From contig JAUVFY010000023.1 of NCBI GenBank assembly GCA_030594025.1, positions 1-12,000 of the forward strand: 12,000 nt of DNA, written 5' to 3'. The position numbers and the translations under genes are program-made. Position 1 is the first letter of the stretch. Each line of letters opens with the position of its first letter. Of the stretch, positions 1-7,852 are shown one piece after another. This DNA comes from Deltaproteobacteria bacterium (GTDB lineage: Bacteria; Desulfobacterota; GWC2-55-46; JAUVFY01). The notes below the pieces were generated by a model that did not search any database, was not told the origin of the DNA, and saw nothing but the letters and a program-made list of their open reading frames with translations.

Positions 1-108
1 GGAGGAAGAGACTACAAGGTTGAAGATGCACTGGGAGTCTTTGAAGAGCTTTTTAAGATCGCCGATGGCGGCAAGGTTGAGAGCGTGGTAGAATACCTGG
101 CCTATTAG
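1..108 (+). CDS. porA: 2-oxoacid:ferredoxin oxidoreductase alpha subunit, C-terminal fragment (probable PorA)
   Basis: Only the last 35 codons are present; the frame is open from base 1 and ends at TAG 106-108. The fragment contains DYKVEDALGVFEEL and ends in VVEYLAY. By itself it is too short for a firm family call. The identification rests on position: the complete next gene is the TPP-binding beta subunit of pyruvate (2-oxoacid):ferredoxin oxidoreductase, and the alpha (PorA) gene normally lies directly before it. The complex oxidatively decarboxylates pyruvate to acetyl-CoA in the cytoplasm and reduces ferredoxin. The 62-base gap to porB holds no terminator-like hairpin, so the two are probably co-transcribed. 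The subunit could instead belong to a 2-ketoisovalerate-type enzyme. Confidence 0.6.
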   Translation, partial: GGRDYKVEDALGVFEELFKIADGGKVESVVEYLAY

Positions 109-170
109 GTGGGCCCTGTCGATTCGCTTATAGAATCTCAAGCTAAATCAGGAAGGCGACGGGATAAAAG

Positions 171-1106
171 ATGGCGACACTCAAGGAACTTGCAAAACAG
201 GAGGAGCTTTTTACAGGAGGCCACAGGCTGTGCGCGGGCTGTGGTGTGCCGCCTATTGTACGGCTTCTGCTTAGGTCCGCAGGCGCCCCGGTGGTGGCAA
301 CGACGGCTACCGGGTGTCTGGAGGTGGGCACAACCATATACCCTTACACCTCATGGAAGATACCGTGGATACATTCCGCCTTTGAGAACGCTGCGGCCAC
401 CATAAGCGGCATAGAGAGCGCCTACAAGGCCTTAAGGAAAAAGGGTAGACTGCCCGGCGGGGACAAGGACATAAAGTTCGTCGCCTTCGGAGGAGACGGG
501 GGGACCTATGACATAGGCTTACAGGCCCTTTCCGGGGCGCTCGAGAGGGGGCACAATTTTCTTTACGTATGTTACGATAACGGCGCGTACATGAATACCG
601 GCATCCAGCGCTCAAGCGCAACACCCCTGGGCTCTGCCACGACCACTTCTCCCGCGGGTGAACTGCAGGCAGGCAAGATCGAGCGCAGAAAGGACCTCAC
701 ACGCATCGTGGCAGCACACAACGTGCCTTACGCGGCACAGGCCTCTGCCAATAACTGGCGGGACCTTTCGAAGAAGGCGGAGAAGGCCTTTTCGACAGAA
801 GGCCCAACCTTCTTAAATATCCTTTCCCCCTGTCCTCTTGGCTGGTATACGAAACCGGAGGACTCCATGGAGGTTGCAAAGCTGGCAGTGGATACCTGTT
901 TCTGGCCGCTCTACGAGGTCGAAAACGGCGTGCTAAAGCTCACATATAAGCCGAAGGAGAAAAAACCCGTAATCGACTGGCTCAAGATACAGGGAAGGTT
1001 CAAACACCTCTTCAGGGGAGACCACAAGGAGATAATCGACGAGATCCAGAAAAATATCGACGAGCAGTGGCAATGGCTTCTGGACCTCGACGGAAAGCAT
1101 ATCTGA
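171..1106 (+). CDS. porB: Pyruvate (2-oxoacid):ferredoxin oxidoreductase beta subunit, PorB
   Basis: This 311-residue protein is the thiamine-pyrophosphate-binding beta subunit, which forms acetyl-CoA and CO2 from pyruvate and passes electrons to ferredoxin through an iron-sulfur cluster. The cluster ligands are visible: C21-x2-C24 in the CAGCG motif, C49 in ATGCLEV and C221 in SPCPLGW. The TPP and Mg2+ motif is GDGGT at 109-113, followed by DNGAYMNTG at 137-145 and GIQRSSATP, a run typical of PorB rather than of 2-oxoglutarate KorB. The length matches the family (about 300 residues). The ATG at 171 is preceded by a weak GGGA, with a stronger GGAAGG further upstream (151-156). Substrate preference among pyruvate, 2-ketoisovalerate and similar acids cannot be fixed from sequence alone. 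The next gene, mglB, starts 14 bases after the stop. Confidence 0.92.
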   Translation: MATLKELAKQEELFTGGHRLCAGCGVPPIVRLLLRSAGAPVVATTATGCLEVGTTIYPYTSWKIPWIHSAFENAAATISGIESAYKALRKKGRLPGGDKDIKFVAFGGDGGTYDIGLQALSGALERGHNFLYVCYDNGAYMNTGIQRSSATPLGSATTTSPAGELQAGKIERRKDLTRIVAAHNVPYAAQASANNWRDLSKKAEKAFSTEGPTFLNILSPCPLGWYTKPEDSMEVAKLAVDTCFWPLYEVENGVLKLTYKPKEKKPVIDWLKIQGRFKHLFRGDHKEIIDEIQKNIDEQWQWLLDLDGKHI

Positions 1107-1120
1107 AAAGGGGGAATTGC

Positions 1121-1603
1121 GTGACAAAGGGTCCGCTGGTCATGTTTGATGAGGAGTCCCGGGAGATCTCCGATACAATCGGGAGACTTTTAAAGGAGGC
1201 AAACGCAAAGAGCGTTTACCTCGTGGATAAAGACGGTCAGCTCATCGCCTCTAGCGGGGAGACCTCCAACATAGATTCCACATCCCTGGCCTCCCTTACG
1301 GCGGGCAACATAGCCGCAACCGGCGGGCTCGCAAAACTCATAGGGGAGAAGGAATTCTCAATACTCTTCCACGAGGGGGAAAAGGACAACATACACATTT
1401 CCATAGCCGGCGAAAGGGTGATACTCGTTGTCATCTTCGACGAAAGGTCATCACTCGGGCTCGTCAGGCTCAGGGTTAAGAAGGCGAACGAGGCCTTGAC
1501 GAGGTGTATCGAGAACATACTTAAGAAGATGAGCTCCGGCAAGGCGAAGGAGAACCTCCTCGAGGAGATAAGCGACGAAGACATAGAAAAACTATTCCAG
1601 TGA
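1121..1603 (+). CDS. mglB: MglB, roadblock/LC7-domain GTPase-activating protein
   Basis: This 160-residue roadblock/LC7 protein resembles Myxococcus xanthus MglB, the GTPase-activating partner of MglA in front-rear cell polarity. Visible family blocks include NAKSVYLVDKDGQLIASS, NIDSTSLASLTAGNIAA, GGLAKLIGEKEF, and VILVVIFDERSSLGLVRLR near the end of the fold, then an acidic tail ending DEDIEKLFQ like the Myxococcus protein. I chose the GTG at 1121 because AAGGGGGA (1108-1115) sits at good spacing and the resulting N-terminus (TKGPLVMFDEE) lines up with known MglB. The frame stays open back to an ATG at 1067, but that would overlap porB by 40 bases without a ribosome site. mglA follows 24 bases later in the classic mglB-mglA order. 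Whether the partners act in polarity, motility or another process here is inference. Confidence 0.9.
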   Translation: MTKGPLVMFDEESREISDTIGRLLKEANAKSVYLVDKDGQLIASSGETSNIDSTSLASLTAGNIAATGGLAKLIGEKEFSILFHEGEKDNIHISIAGERVILVVIFDERSSLGLVRLRVKKANEALTRCIENILKKMSSGKAKENLLEEISDEDIEKLFQ

Positions 1604-1627
1604 TTTTTTTGGTGATAAAAACAGGCG

Positions 1628-2215
1628 ATGTCATTCATAAATTATTCCGCCAAGGAGATAAACTGTAAAGTCGTATACTATGGTCCCGGGCTGTGCGGCA
1701 AGACGACCAATCTTAACTTCGTACATAAGAAGATGAAGCCTGATTCAAGGGGCAAGATGATATCCCTTGCCACGGAGACCGAAAGGACGCTTTTTTTTGA
1801 TTTCCTGCCACTTGCGCTGGGAGAGATACGGGGTTTCAAAACCAGGTTCCACCTTTACACCGTGCCGGGCCAGATATTTTATGATGCGTCCAGAAAGCTC
1901 ATCCTCAAGGGCGTCGACGGGATAGTCTTCGTCGCCGACAGTCAGGTGGAGAGGATGGATGCGAATATGGAGAGCTTCGACAACATGAAGTCAAACCTCG
2001 TGGAGCACGGCTACAGCCTCGATAAGGTCCCCTATGTCATCCAGTACAACAAACGAGACATATCGAACTGTGTGCCCGTCGCGGAGATGAAAAAGGTCCT
2101 GAACGTTGACGGGGTCCCCGACTTCGAGGCCTGTGCCACCGAGGGAGCGGGGGTCTTCGAAACACTTAAGGGTGTTATAAAGCTCGTCCTGGCCGAGCTT
2201 AGAAAAGGCGCTTGA
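1628..2215 (+). CDS. mglA: MglA, Ras-like small GTPase of cell polarity
   Basis: This 195-residue GTPase is very like Myxococcus xanthus MglA, which has the same length. The P-loop is GPGLCGKT at 19-26. Thr78 in TVPGQ (78-82) replaces the usual Asp of the DxxG motif, as is characteristic of MglA, and Gln82 is the expected catalytic residue. Arg53 in ATETERTLFFDFLP matches the intrinsic arginine finger described for MglA. The guanine-specificity motif is NKRD at 141-144. The GTP-bound form marks the leading pole and recruits effectors, and MglB stimulates hydrolysis. The ATG at 1628 has only a weak ribosome site (GGTGAT at 1611-1616). The homologous N-terminus MSFINYSAKEINCK supports this start. 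The stop TGA (2213-2215) overlaps a possible TTG start of the next frame at 2212. Confidence 0.95.
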   Translation: MSFINYSAKEINCKVVYYGPGLCGKTTNLNFVHKKMKPDSRGKMISLATETERTLFFDFLPLALGEIRGFKTRFHLYTVPGQIFYDASRKLILKGVDGIVFVADSQVERMDANMESFDNMKSNLVEHGYSLDKVPYVIQYNKRDISNCVPVAEMKKVLNVDGVPDFEACATEGAGVFETLKGVIKLVLAELRKGA

Positions 2216-2274
2216 AAAAACCGGTTCTTGAGCGTTTTAACGGGGCGTGTCGTAACCTTTTCACTTACCTTACA

Positions 2275-2727
2275 ATGTCTCTTAAAGAGGAAATCACAAA
2301 ACAGATTGCAGCCGCAGCAAAAACTGGGGATAAGCTCAGGCTTTCCACCTTGAGGCTCCTTCTCGCCGCCGTTACGAACAGAGAGATAGAGCTTAAAAGA
2401 AAGGAGCTCACCGAAGAGGACTTACACAAGGTCGCCGCCACTTTAATCAGACAGAGAAAAGACTCCATAGAGCAGTTCAGAAAAGGCGGCAGGGAAGACC
2501 TCGCCCGGAAGGAAGAAGAGGAGCTCGAGATACTCAAGGAGTTCGTACCCCCAGAGCTTTCCCCTGAGGAGATAAAGAAGGTTGTAAAAAAGGTCGTAGA
2601 AGAGACGGGGGCCACGGGGATGCAGGAGATGGGTAAGGTGATGAAGGTCGTTATGGCTGAGCTAAAGGGCAGGGCAGACGGCAGGACCGTTCAGGAAATG
2701 GTAAAACAGGTTCTCGGGGGTTCGTGA
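2275..2727 (+). CDS. yqeY: GatB/YqeY domain-containing protein
   Basis: This 150-residue protein belongs to the YqeY family, which shares the C-terminal helical domain of the GatB subunit of Asp/Glu-tRNA amidotransferase. The exact function of the free-standing form is unsettled; a tRNA-linked role is inferred from the GatB resemblance. Visible family features are an N-terminal amphipathic helix (SLKEEITKQIAAA), DKLRLSTLRLLLAAVTN, a charged middle with IRQRKDSIEQFRKGGREDL, then LKEFVPPELS and a C-terminal GRADGRTVQEMVKQVL. The ATG at 2275 gives the usual family length and N-terminus (MSLKEEI). An in-frame TTG at 2212 would add 21 residues with no family resemblance. No clear Shine-Dalgarno sequence precedes 2275, so the start is likely rather than certain. 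The stop overlaps the following start as TGATG. In many bacteria yqeY neighbours dnaG and rpoD, as here. Confidence 0.9.
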   Translation: MSLKEEITKQIAAAAKTGDKLRLSTLRLLLAAVTNREIELKRKELTEEDLHKVAATLIRQRKDSIEQFRKGGREDLARKEEEELEILKEFVPPELSPEEIKKVVKKVVEETGATGMQEMGKVMKVVMAELKGRADGRTVQEMVKQVLGGS

Positions 2728-3698
2728 TGGGAATGAAGATCAAGGACATATACAGAAAGGCCGTAAAAAGGGGGATGGAGCTGGACCCCAGAGGCCCCGG
2801 TGAGGTAAAGGCGAGCCTTGAAAAGGCCAGAAAAGAGTTCGAAGATCTCAAGGAAAAGGATAAGAAGTGGTTCGATACAGAACGGTTGAAGAACCCCTAT
2901 TCGGACACACGGATCCTATACGGTGACCCGGAAAAGCGAGTGAAAAGGGCCCTCGTGGGGATCGATATGGAGGTGGGGGAGGTTCTTTTAGCGGACCGAT
3001 TGAGGGAGCGCTCAAGGCCAATAGACCTCATCATATCCCACCACCCGGAGGGCAGAGCCCTGGCAAGCCTCTATGAGGTAATGGACATGCAGGCGGGGAT
3101 ACTTCTCAAGTACGGCGTGCCCATAAACGTTGCCGAGGACATAATGAAGGAGCGCGTGAGCGAAGTGGAAAGGAGGCTTATGCCGGTGAACCATACGAGG
3201 GCCGTCGATTGCGCAAGGCTCCTTGACATACCCTTTATGTGCATACATACGCCCTCCGACAACGCCGTTACGACCTATCTACAGAAACACTTCGACCGAA
3301 AGAAACCCCGTTACGTCTCGGACATAGTGGAGACACTCCGCGCCATACCCGAGTACACCGGTGCTATGGACGAATCCGTGGGCCCAAAGCTCATTGTGGG
3401 TTCAGAGAAAAGGAGGGCCGGCAAGATCGCCGTCGACATGACAGGGGGGACCGAGGGGAGCAAGAAGGCCTTTGAAAGGCTCTCCCAGGCGGGCGTGGGC
3501 ACCATCGTGGGCATGCACATGGTAGAGGATCACAGGAAGGAGTCCGAAAAACACCATATCAACGTTGTAATCGCCGGGCATGTCTCAAGCGACACACTGG
3601 GGTTGAACCTCTTGCTCGACGACATACTCGACGGCGTGGAAGTTGATGCCTGTTCGGGGTTCAGAAGGATCTCCAGAAAAAAACGTAAGAAGAAATAA
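2727..3698 (+). CDS. Divergent NIF3/DUF34-like metal-binding protein
   Basis: This protein of about 323 residues looks like a divergent member of the NIF3 (DUF34) family, whose biochemical role is unresolved although it is often labelled GTP cyclohydrolase 1 type 2. Candidate metal-site motifs are spaced as in the family: ISHHPEG (like HHP), IHTPSDNAVTTYL (like HTNLDAA) and, near the C-terminus, VIAGHVSSDTLGLNLLLDD. The first 80 or so residues are charged, helix-rich and unlike the usual NIF3 N-terminus. The tail is strongly basic (RISRKKRKKK). The ATG at 2727 is preferred because it couples to the yqeY stop (TGATG) with GGGGG about 8 bases upstream; GTG 2724 or ATG 2733 are alternatives. It sits between yqeY and mutS2 and is probably in the same operon. 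The family call is moderately sure; the function is unknown. Confidence 0.68.
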   Translation: MGMKIKDIYRKAVKRGMELDPRGPGEVKASLEKARKEFEDLKEKDKKWFDTERLKNPYSDTRILYGDPEKRVKRALVGIDMEVGEVLLADRLRERSRPIDLIISHHPEGRALASLYEVMDMQAGILLKYGVPINVAEDIMKERVSEVERRLMPVNHTRAVDCARLLDIPFMCIHTPSDNAVTTYLQKHFDRKKPRYVSDIVETLRAIPEYTGAMDESVGPKLIVGSEKRRAGKIAVDMTGGTEGSKKAFERLSQAGVGTIVGMHMVEDHRKESEKHHINVVIAGHVSSDTLGLNLLLDDILDGVEVDACSGFRRISRKKRKKK

Positions 3699-3718
3699 AC
3701 CTTTTTCATTTAAGTGCC

Positions 3719-6049
3719 GTGGATGATACTACTTTAGAGGCACTCGAATATCCTCAGGTATTGAAAGAGCTTAAGGGGTTTACTTTCACGCCCGTTGGTG
3801 CAAAGAAAGTCCTCAAGCTCAGACCCTCCAACGACATCTGCGAGGTCCGGGAGGCCTTCGAGGAGCTCAAGGAGTCCTCGACCATAATCAATACTGCGGG
3901 CGGACTTCCCCTTTCCGGCCTAAAGGATATAAGGCCGATCTTGAAAAAGGCGGCCCCTGAAGGCGCCTGCCTGAAGCCATCTGAACTCCTCGATGTAAAA
4001 AACAACATTAATGTCATCTCGGCCCTGAGCTCCACCTTGACACCCGCCTTCACCGGTTCATTCCCCTTAACTTCGGCCCTGATAGGGTCCCTTTCGGACT
4101 ACAGGGACATTTCAAAGGAACTGGGGAAAATACTCGATTCAAACGGCGAGATAAAGGACGATGCCTCTTCGCGGCTCTTCCGTCTGAGAAGGGATATCCG
4201 TTCTTCCAGGCAGAGGGCAAGGGCGGTGGTCGAAGAGCTTTCCACGAACAAGAAGTTCAGGGAGTTCTTAAGGGACGACATCCTCACCATAAGGGACGAC
4301 CGCTATGTGCTCTGTATCGAGGCCAGCCACCACGCGCATCTTCCGGGAGTCGTACACGGAAGGTCCGGCAGCGGCTCGACTTACTACATCGAGCCCTTCC
4401 AGGCCGTGGAACTCAACAACCGCCTCGCGATACTTAAAAAGGAGGAGAAGGCCGAGGAGATGGAGATACTGCGAAGGGCCACCCGGAGTGTTTCGGCCAG
4501 GGCCGACGAGATGCTTAAGGACCAGGCAACGGTCGCTCTGCTTGACTCTACGGAGGCCAGGGCCAGGTTTAAGGAACATCTTAACGCGGTTTTGCCTGAG
4601 CTAAGTCCCCACGGTAGTGACGTAGCGGTCAAGTTTAAAAACGCCCGCCATCCCCTTCTGGTCTTCAAGGAGCTCCGTGGGGGTGAGCCCGTAACACCCG
4701 TTGACATCATACTCGAGAAAGGAAGAAGTGTTCTTGTCATCTCAGGGGCCAACACGGGCGGGAAGACCGTTGCCCTCAAGACCCTGGGGCTACTTTGCCT
4801 TATGGTCAACTCCGGCATGGCCATCCCGGCCGATGAGGGGAGCGAGGCTGTATTTTTCAACAATATATTTGCCGATATAGGGGACAGTCAGGATATCGCC
4901 GAGAGCCTTAGCACCTTTTCAGCACACCTTAAGCGCACAGGCGAAATACTCGAAAGGGCGGGACCCGGAACACTTGTCGTAATGGACGAGATAGGGGTCG
5001 GTACAGACCCCTCGGAGGGCGGGGCCCTTGCGCTGGCAGTGCTTGAGGTCCTTAAGAAAAAGGGCGCCAGGGCCGCCGTTACCACCCACCTGAATCTATT
5101 GAAGGCCCATGCTCATTCAGACCCTTCCTTCCAGAACGCCTCGGTGGTATTAGATGAGAAAACTCTAAAACCCCACTACAAATTGCGTTACGGAACACCC
5201 GGGGCGAGCCTTGCCCTCTCGGTTGCCCGGAGCCTCGGTATATCTTCCGAGTTGATAGAAATGGCGGAAGAGAAGCTCAAAGGTGACGAGGGGGCCTTTA
5301 TCCAGTCCATCGAGGCCCTCCGGAGAGAAAAGGAGTCCCTGAGTGCGGTAAAGACGAGGCTCGAAGAGATGGGGGAGAGAAGACAAAAAGCAGTTGAGAG
5401 GCTCAGAAAAGACCGCGAGGTGCTGCTCGAGAAGGCAACAAAGAAGGTGGACGAGATTGTCAAAGGTGCCCGCGACGAGATTAAAGGGATCTCCGAGAGG
5501 TTCGAACAAGAGGGTATTAAAGCCACAAGGACACCCGCGGTTAAGGCAGTCACCGAGGTGAAGGAGCGCGTTACGACCCTTTTGGCCGGCCCCGGTCAGC
5601 GTTACGTTCCCGGGGTCGGTGACGTGGCGGAAATCGAGGGCACCGGCTCAAGGGGCGAGGTAATAGGCCTTGACACCGAAGCGAAGAAGGCCGAGCTCCT
5701 TGTGGGGGGAATGAAGGTATGGATAGCCTGGGACAGGTTGACGAAGAGCGGTAAGGCAAAACCAGGGCGCAAGGGCTCCAGGCCTTCGGGCAGACAAAGG
5801 GCCTTTGTTGATGAAGGGTACGGCCCTTCCGTAAACCTTATCGGAATGAGGGTGGATGAGGCCTTAAAGGTGGTTGAAAGGGCCATAGACAGGGCCCACA
5901 TGGAAGGCATAGAGAGGGTCGAGGTCATACACGGCATAGGGACCGGAACACTCGCAAGGGCCGTGGGCGAGTACTTGAAGACAAACGAGCTTGTAAAGGG
6001 TTATAATTCGGGAGATACGGGCGGGGTAACCGTGGTGGAGATTGAGTGA
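3719..6049 (+). CDS. mutS2: MutS2, DNA mismatch-family ATPase with Smr endonuclease domain
   Basis: This 776-residue protein has the full MutS2 layout. The N-terminal core and clamp helices run to about residue 320. The ABC-type ATPase follows, with Walker A GANTGGKT at 343-350 and Walker B VVMDEIGVGTDPSEGG around 420-435. A charged coiled-coil region lies at about 520-600, and a C-terminal Smr domain at about 701-776 carries HGIGTG at 738-743. MutS2 lacks the mismatch-recognition domain of MutS. It acts on branched DNA to suppress recombination, or on collided ribosomes in some species; which applies here is not visible. The Smr block has NLIGMR in place of the LDLRG form. The start is GTG at 3719, 20 bases after the previous stop and with no clear ribosome site. 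The family-like N-terminus (TLEALEYPQVLKEL) supports it. Confidence 0.95.
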   Translation: MDDTTLEALEYPQVLKELKGFTFTPVGAKKVLKLRPSNDICEVREAFEELKESSTIINTAGGLPLSGLKDIRPILKKAAPEGACLKPSELLDVKNNINVISALSSTLTPAFTGSFPLTSALIGSLSDYRDISKELGKILDSNGEIKDDASSRLFRLRRDIRSSRQRARAVVEELSTNKKFREFLRDDILTIRDDRYVLCIEASHHAHLPGVVHGRSGSGSTYYIEPFQAVELNNRLAILKKEEKAEEMEILRRATRSVSARADEMLKDQATVALLDSTEARARFKEHLNAVLPELSPHGSDVAVKFKNARHPLLVFKELRGGEPVTPVDIILEKGRSVLVISGANTGGKTVALKTLGLLCLMVNSGMAIPADEGSEAVFFNNIFADIGDSQDIAESLSTFSAHLKRTGEILERAGPGTLVVMDEIGVGTDPSEGGALALAVLEVLKKKGARAAVTTHLNLLKAHAHSDPSFQNASVVLDEKTLKPHYKLRYGTPGASLALSVARSLGISSELIEMAEEKLKGDEGAFIQSIEALRREKESLSAVKTRLEEMGERRQKAVERLRKDREVLLEKATKKVDEIVKGARDEIKGISERFEQEGIKATRTPAVKAVTEVKERVTTLLAGPGQRYVPGVGDVAEIEGTGSRGEVIGLDTEAKKAELLVGGMKVWIAWDRLTKSGKAKPGRKGSRPSGRQRAFVDEGYGPSVNLIGMRVDEALKVVERAIDRAHMEGIERVEVIHGIGTGTLARAVGEYLKTNELVKGYNSGDTGGVTVVEIE

Positions 6050-6077
6050 GGTTTTTTATAGAATAGTCAGACCGGGG

Positions 6078-6094
6078 TTGGCACGGAGTTTTCA
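6078..6094 (+). promoter_or_regulatory. Possible sigma-54 (-24/-12) promoter before dnaG
   Basis: The 57-base gap between mutS2 and dnaG contains TTGGCACG (6078-6085), a perfect match to the -24 half of the sigma-54 consensus. Four bases (GAGT) follow, then TTTCA (6090-6094), which matches the -12 half TTGCA except for its G. The expected transcript start, about 12 bases after the -12 C, would fall near 6105, at most a few bases before the dnaG ATG at 6107. No Shine-Dalgarno sequence precedes that ATG, so a leaderless message would be consistent. The site is short and has one mismatch at an important base, so it may be chance. I found no well-spaced sigma-70 promoter in the gap. Confidence 0.3.
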
Positions 6095-6106
6095 ATATTT
6101 TCAATT

Positions 6107-7852
6107 ATGATACCCAGGGAAAAGATAGAAGAGGTAAGAGAACGGGTGAGCATAGTCGAGGTGGTATCCGGGTACGTGCCGCTTACTAAAAGGGGGCAGA
6201 ACCACGTTGGTCTCTGCCCGTTCCATTCCGAGAAGACCCCTTCTTTCACGGTTAACGAGGATAAAAAGCTCTTCCACTGCTTCGGCTGCCAGGCGAGCGG
6301 AAACGTCGTAACCTTTCTTATGAGGCACGAGGGGATGGAATTCCCCGAGGCAATAAGGACTCTCGCCAGAAGATACAACATAACCATAGTCGAGGAGAAA
6401 AGGGCGGGAAAGGGCGCATGGGAACTCGTAACAGGTGTGAACAGCGCCGCAGCGGACTTTTTTACCGGGGAACTCAAGGCGCCGGGCGGGGTGAAGGCGC
6501 GTAGTTACCTTGAAAAAAGAGGTTTTAGTTTAACAGGGGAGATAGCCGAAAGCTTCAGGCTCGGCTATGCACCCGACAGGTGGGACGCTTTAACCGGTTA
6601 CCTCAAGGCAAAGGGTTTTGACCTCGCTTTTGCCGAGAAGGCGGGCCTCGTTCTAAAGAAACAGCGTGGGGGATACTATGACAGGTTCAGGGGGAGGATA
6701 GTCTTCCCCATAACAGATGCGAGGGGCAATGTGGTGGCCTTCGGGGGCAGGACGATTGTCGGGGCCGAGCCCAAGTATCTCAACTCGCCCGAATCCCCGG
6801 TGTTTAAAAAGGCTGACACGCTTTTCGGCATGTACCAGGCAAAGCAGAATATCACGAAGCAAGGCTCGGCACTCGTTGTGGAGGGGTATTTCGACCTCAT
6901 GGCCATGCACCGCGACGGGTTCACTAACGCCGTTGCTACCATGGGAACGGCCCTTACCGAGGGACACATAGCGAGGCTCAGGGGTTATGCCGGGTGCGTC
7001 TATACGCTTTTCGATTCCGATGAGGCCGGCAAGAAGGCGGCCTTGAGGGGCCTAAGGTTATTTCTCAATGAAGACGTCCCTTCCAGGGTGGTCCTTCTTC
7101 CCCAGGGCACCGACCCGGACGAATTCCTTGGCAAATCCGGTCCTGACGCCATGAAAAGGCTTTTAAAAGAGTCCACGGCCCTTATGGATTTTTACCTCGA
7201 AGAGCTTTCTAACAGGTTTGACCTTCAAACTGCCAGGGGTAAAGCAGAGTATCTCGACGAGGTCATTGAATACCTTGCGATGATAAAAAACGTCGCCGAA
7301 AGGGGCCACTATTCGAGCCATGTCGCCACAGCGCTGGGCATCGAGGTTAAGGCCCTATACGATGTCCTGAACACCGAATCGAAACAAACGGACAGGGCCT
7401 CTTTTTTAAGAACAGCTATCCCTGCCGGCACTTCAAGGCTCGCCGAGTCTACCATCCTCAGGGTTATATTAAAGCACCCTGAACTTTTAACTAACGAAGT
7501 GCTCGATTGTTTGGGTAGATTCCAGGACACCTTTTTAAAAAGGGTCGCAAAGGCTGTTGGAGCCACGTCCGGCGGGGGCCGCTTCGAGCCGTCAGATGTA
7601 GTCGATTCGGCCGAGGACGAGGAGGTCAAGAGCTGGATAGCCGGTGAGCTGCTTAAACAGGATGACGGCTTTATCGAGTCGCCCGAGAAGATGCTCGAGG
7701 ATTGCATTGAAAAGGTCTTGAACGCAGGCAAACCCAGGGAAACAACGAGGAGGCTCATTAAGAGGCTTGAAGAGAGCGGCCTGGGGGAGGTTGCCAGGGA
7801 GATAAAGACGAAACTCGGATCGTCTTCATCGTCCGGAAGTGGGAGGGAATGA
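6107..7852 (+). CDS. dnaG: DNA primase DnaG
   Basis: This 581-residue primase makes the short RNA primers for replication at the fork and contacts DnaB helicase through its C-terminus. The CHC2 zinc ribbon is intact: C37-x2-H40 and C58-x2-C61 (LCPFH and HCFGC). The catalytic core starts with SYLEKRGF and the RGRIVFPI region. The TOPRIM fold shows Glu259 in VEGYFD and Asp303/Asp305 in FDSDEAGKKA, the Mg2+-binding acidic residues. About 140 C-terminal residues form the less conserved helicase-binding domain, ending in a low-complexity SSSSSGSGRE tail. The length is normal (about 580-600). The ATG at 6107 is the only sensible start given the MIPREKIEEVRERV N-terminus, yet no ribosome site is visible. 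The stop overlaps the rpoD ATG as ATGA, the usual dnaG-rpoD linkage. Confidence 0.97.
   Translation: MIPREKIEEVRERVSIVEVVSGYVPLTKRGQNHVGLCPFHSEKTPSFTVNEDKKLFHCFGCQASGNVVTFLMRHEGMEFPEAIRTLARRYNITIVEEKRAGKGAWELVTGVNSAAADFFTGELKAPGGVKARSYLEKRGFSLTGEIAESFRLGYAPDRWDALTGYLKAKGFDLAFAEKAGLVLKKQRGGYYDRFRGRIVFPITDARGNVVAFGGRTIVGAEPKYLNSPESPVFKKADTLFGMYQAKQNITKQGSALVVEGYFDLMAMHRDGFTNAVATMGTALTEGHIARLRGYAGCVYTLFDSDEAGKKAALRGLRLFLNEDVPSRVVLLPQGTDPDEFLGKSGPDAMKRLLKESTALMDFYLEELSNRFDLQTARGKAEYLDEVIEYLAMIKNVAERGHYSSHVATALGIEVKALYDVLNTESKQTDRASFLRTAIPAGTSRLAESTILRVILKHPELLTNEVLDCLGRFQDTFLKRVAKAVGATSGGGRFEPSDVVDSAEDEEVKSWIAGELLKQDDGFIESPEKMLEDCIEKVLNAGKPRETTRRLIKRLEESGLGEVAREIKTKLGSSSSSGSGRE
7842..7847 (+). 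promoter_or_regulatory. Shine-Dalgarno sequence that bears on the rpoD start
   Basis: GGAGGG lies inside the last codons of dnaG. It ends one base before ATG 7849, too close for efficient use, but seven bases before an in-frame TTG at 7855, which is ideal spacing. RpoD may therefore begin at TTG 7855 (528 residues) rather than ATG 7849 (530 residues). The protein differs by only two residues. Confidence 0.5.

Noticed and set aside
1067..1120. An upstream ATG for mglB at 1067 giving 18 extra residues.
   Set aside because: It would overlap porB by 40 bases, has no ribosome site, and the extra residues do not resemble MglB; GTG 1121 has a strong site and the homologous N-terminus.
4384..4863. 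Long reverse-strand open frames opposite mutS2 (also opposite dnaG and rpoD).
   Set aside because: They mirror the codon pattern of the forward genes, are Ser/Leu-rich, lack ribosome sites and match no family I recognise; they are antisense shadows.
6002..6007. TATAAT inside the end of mutS2 as a -10 element for dnaG.
   Set aside because: No -35 hexamer lies at 16-18 bases upstream (nearest TTGAAG is 21 bases away), and it falls in a normal coding stretch.
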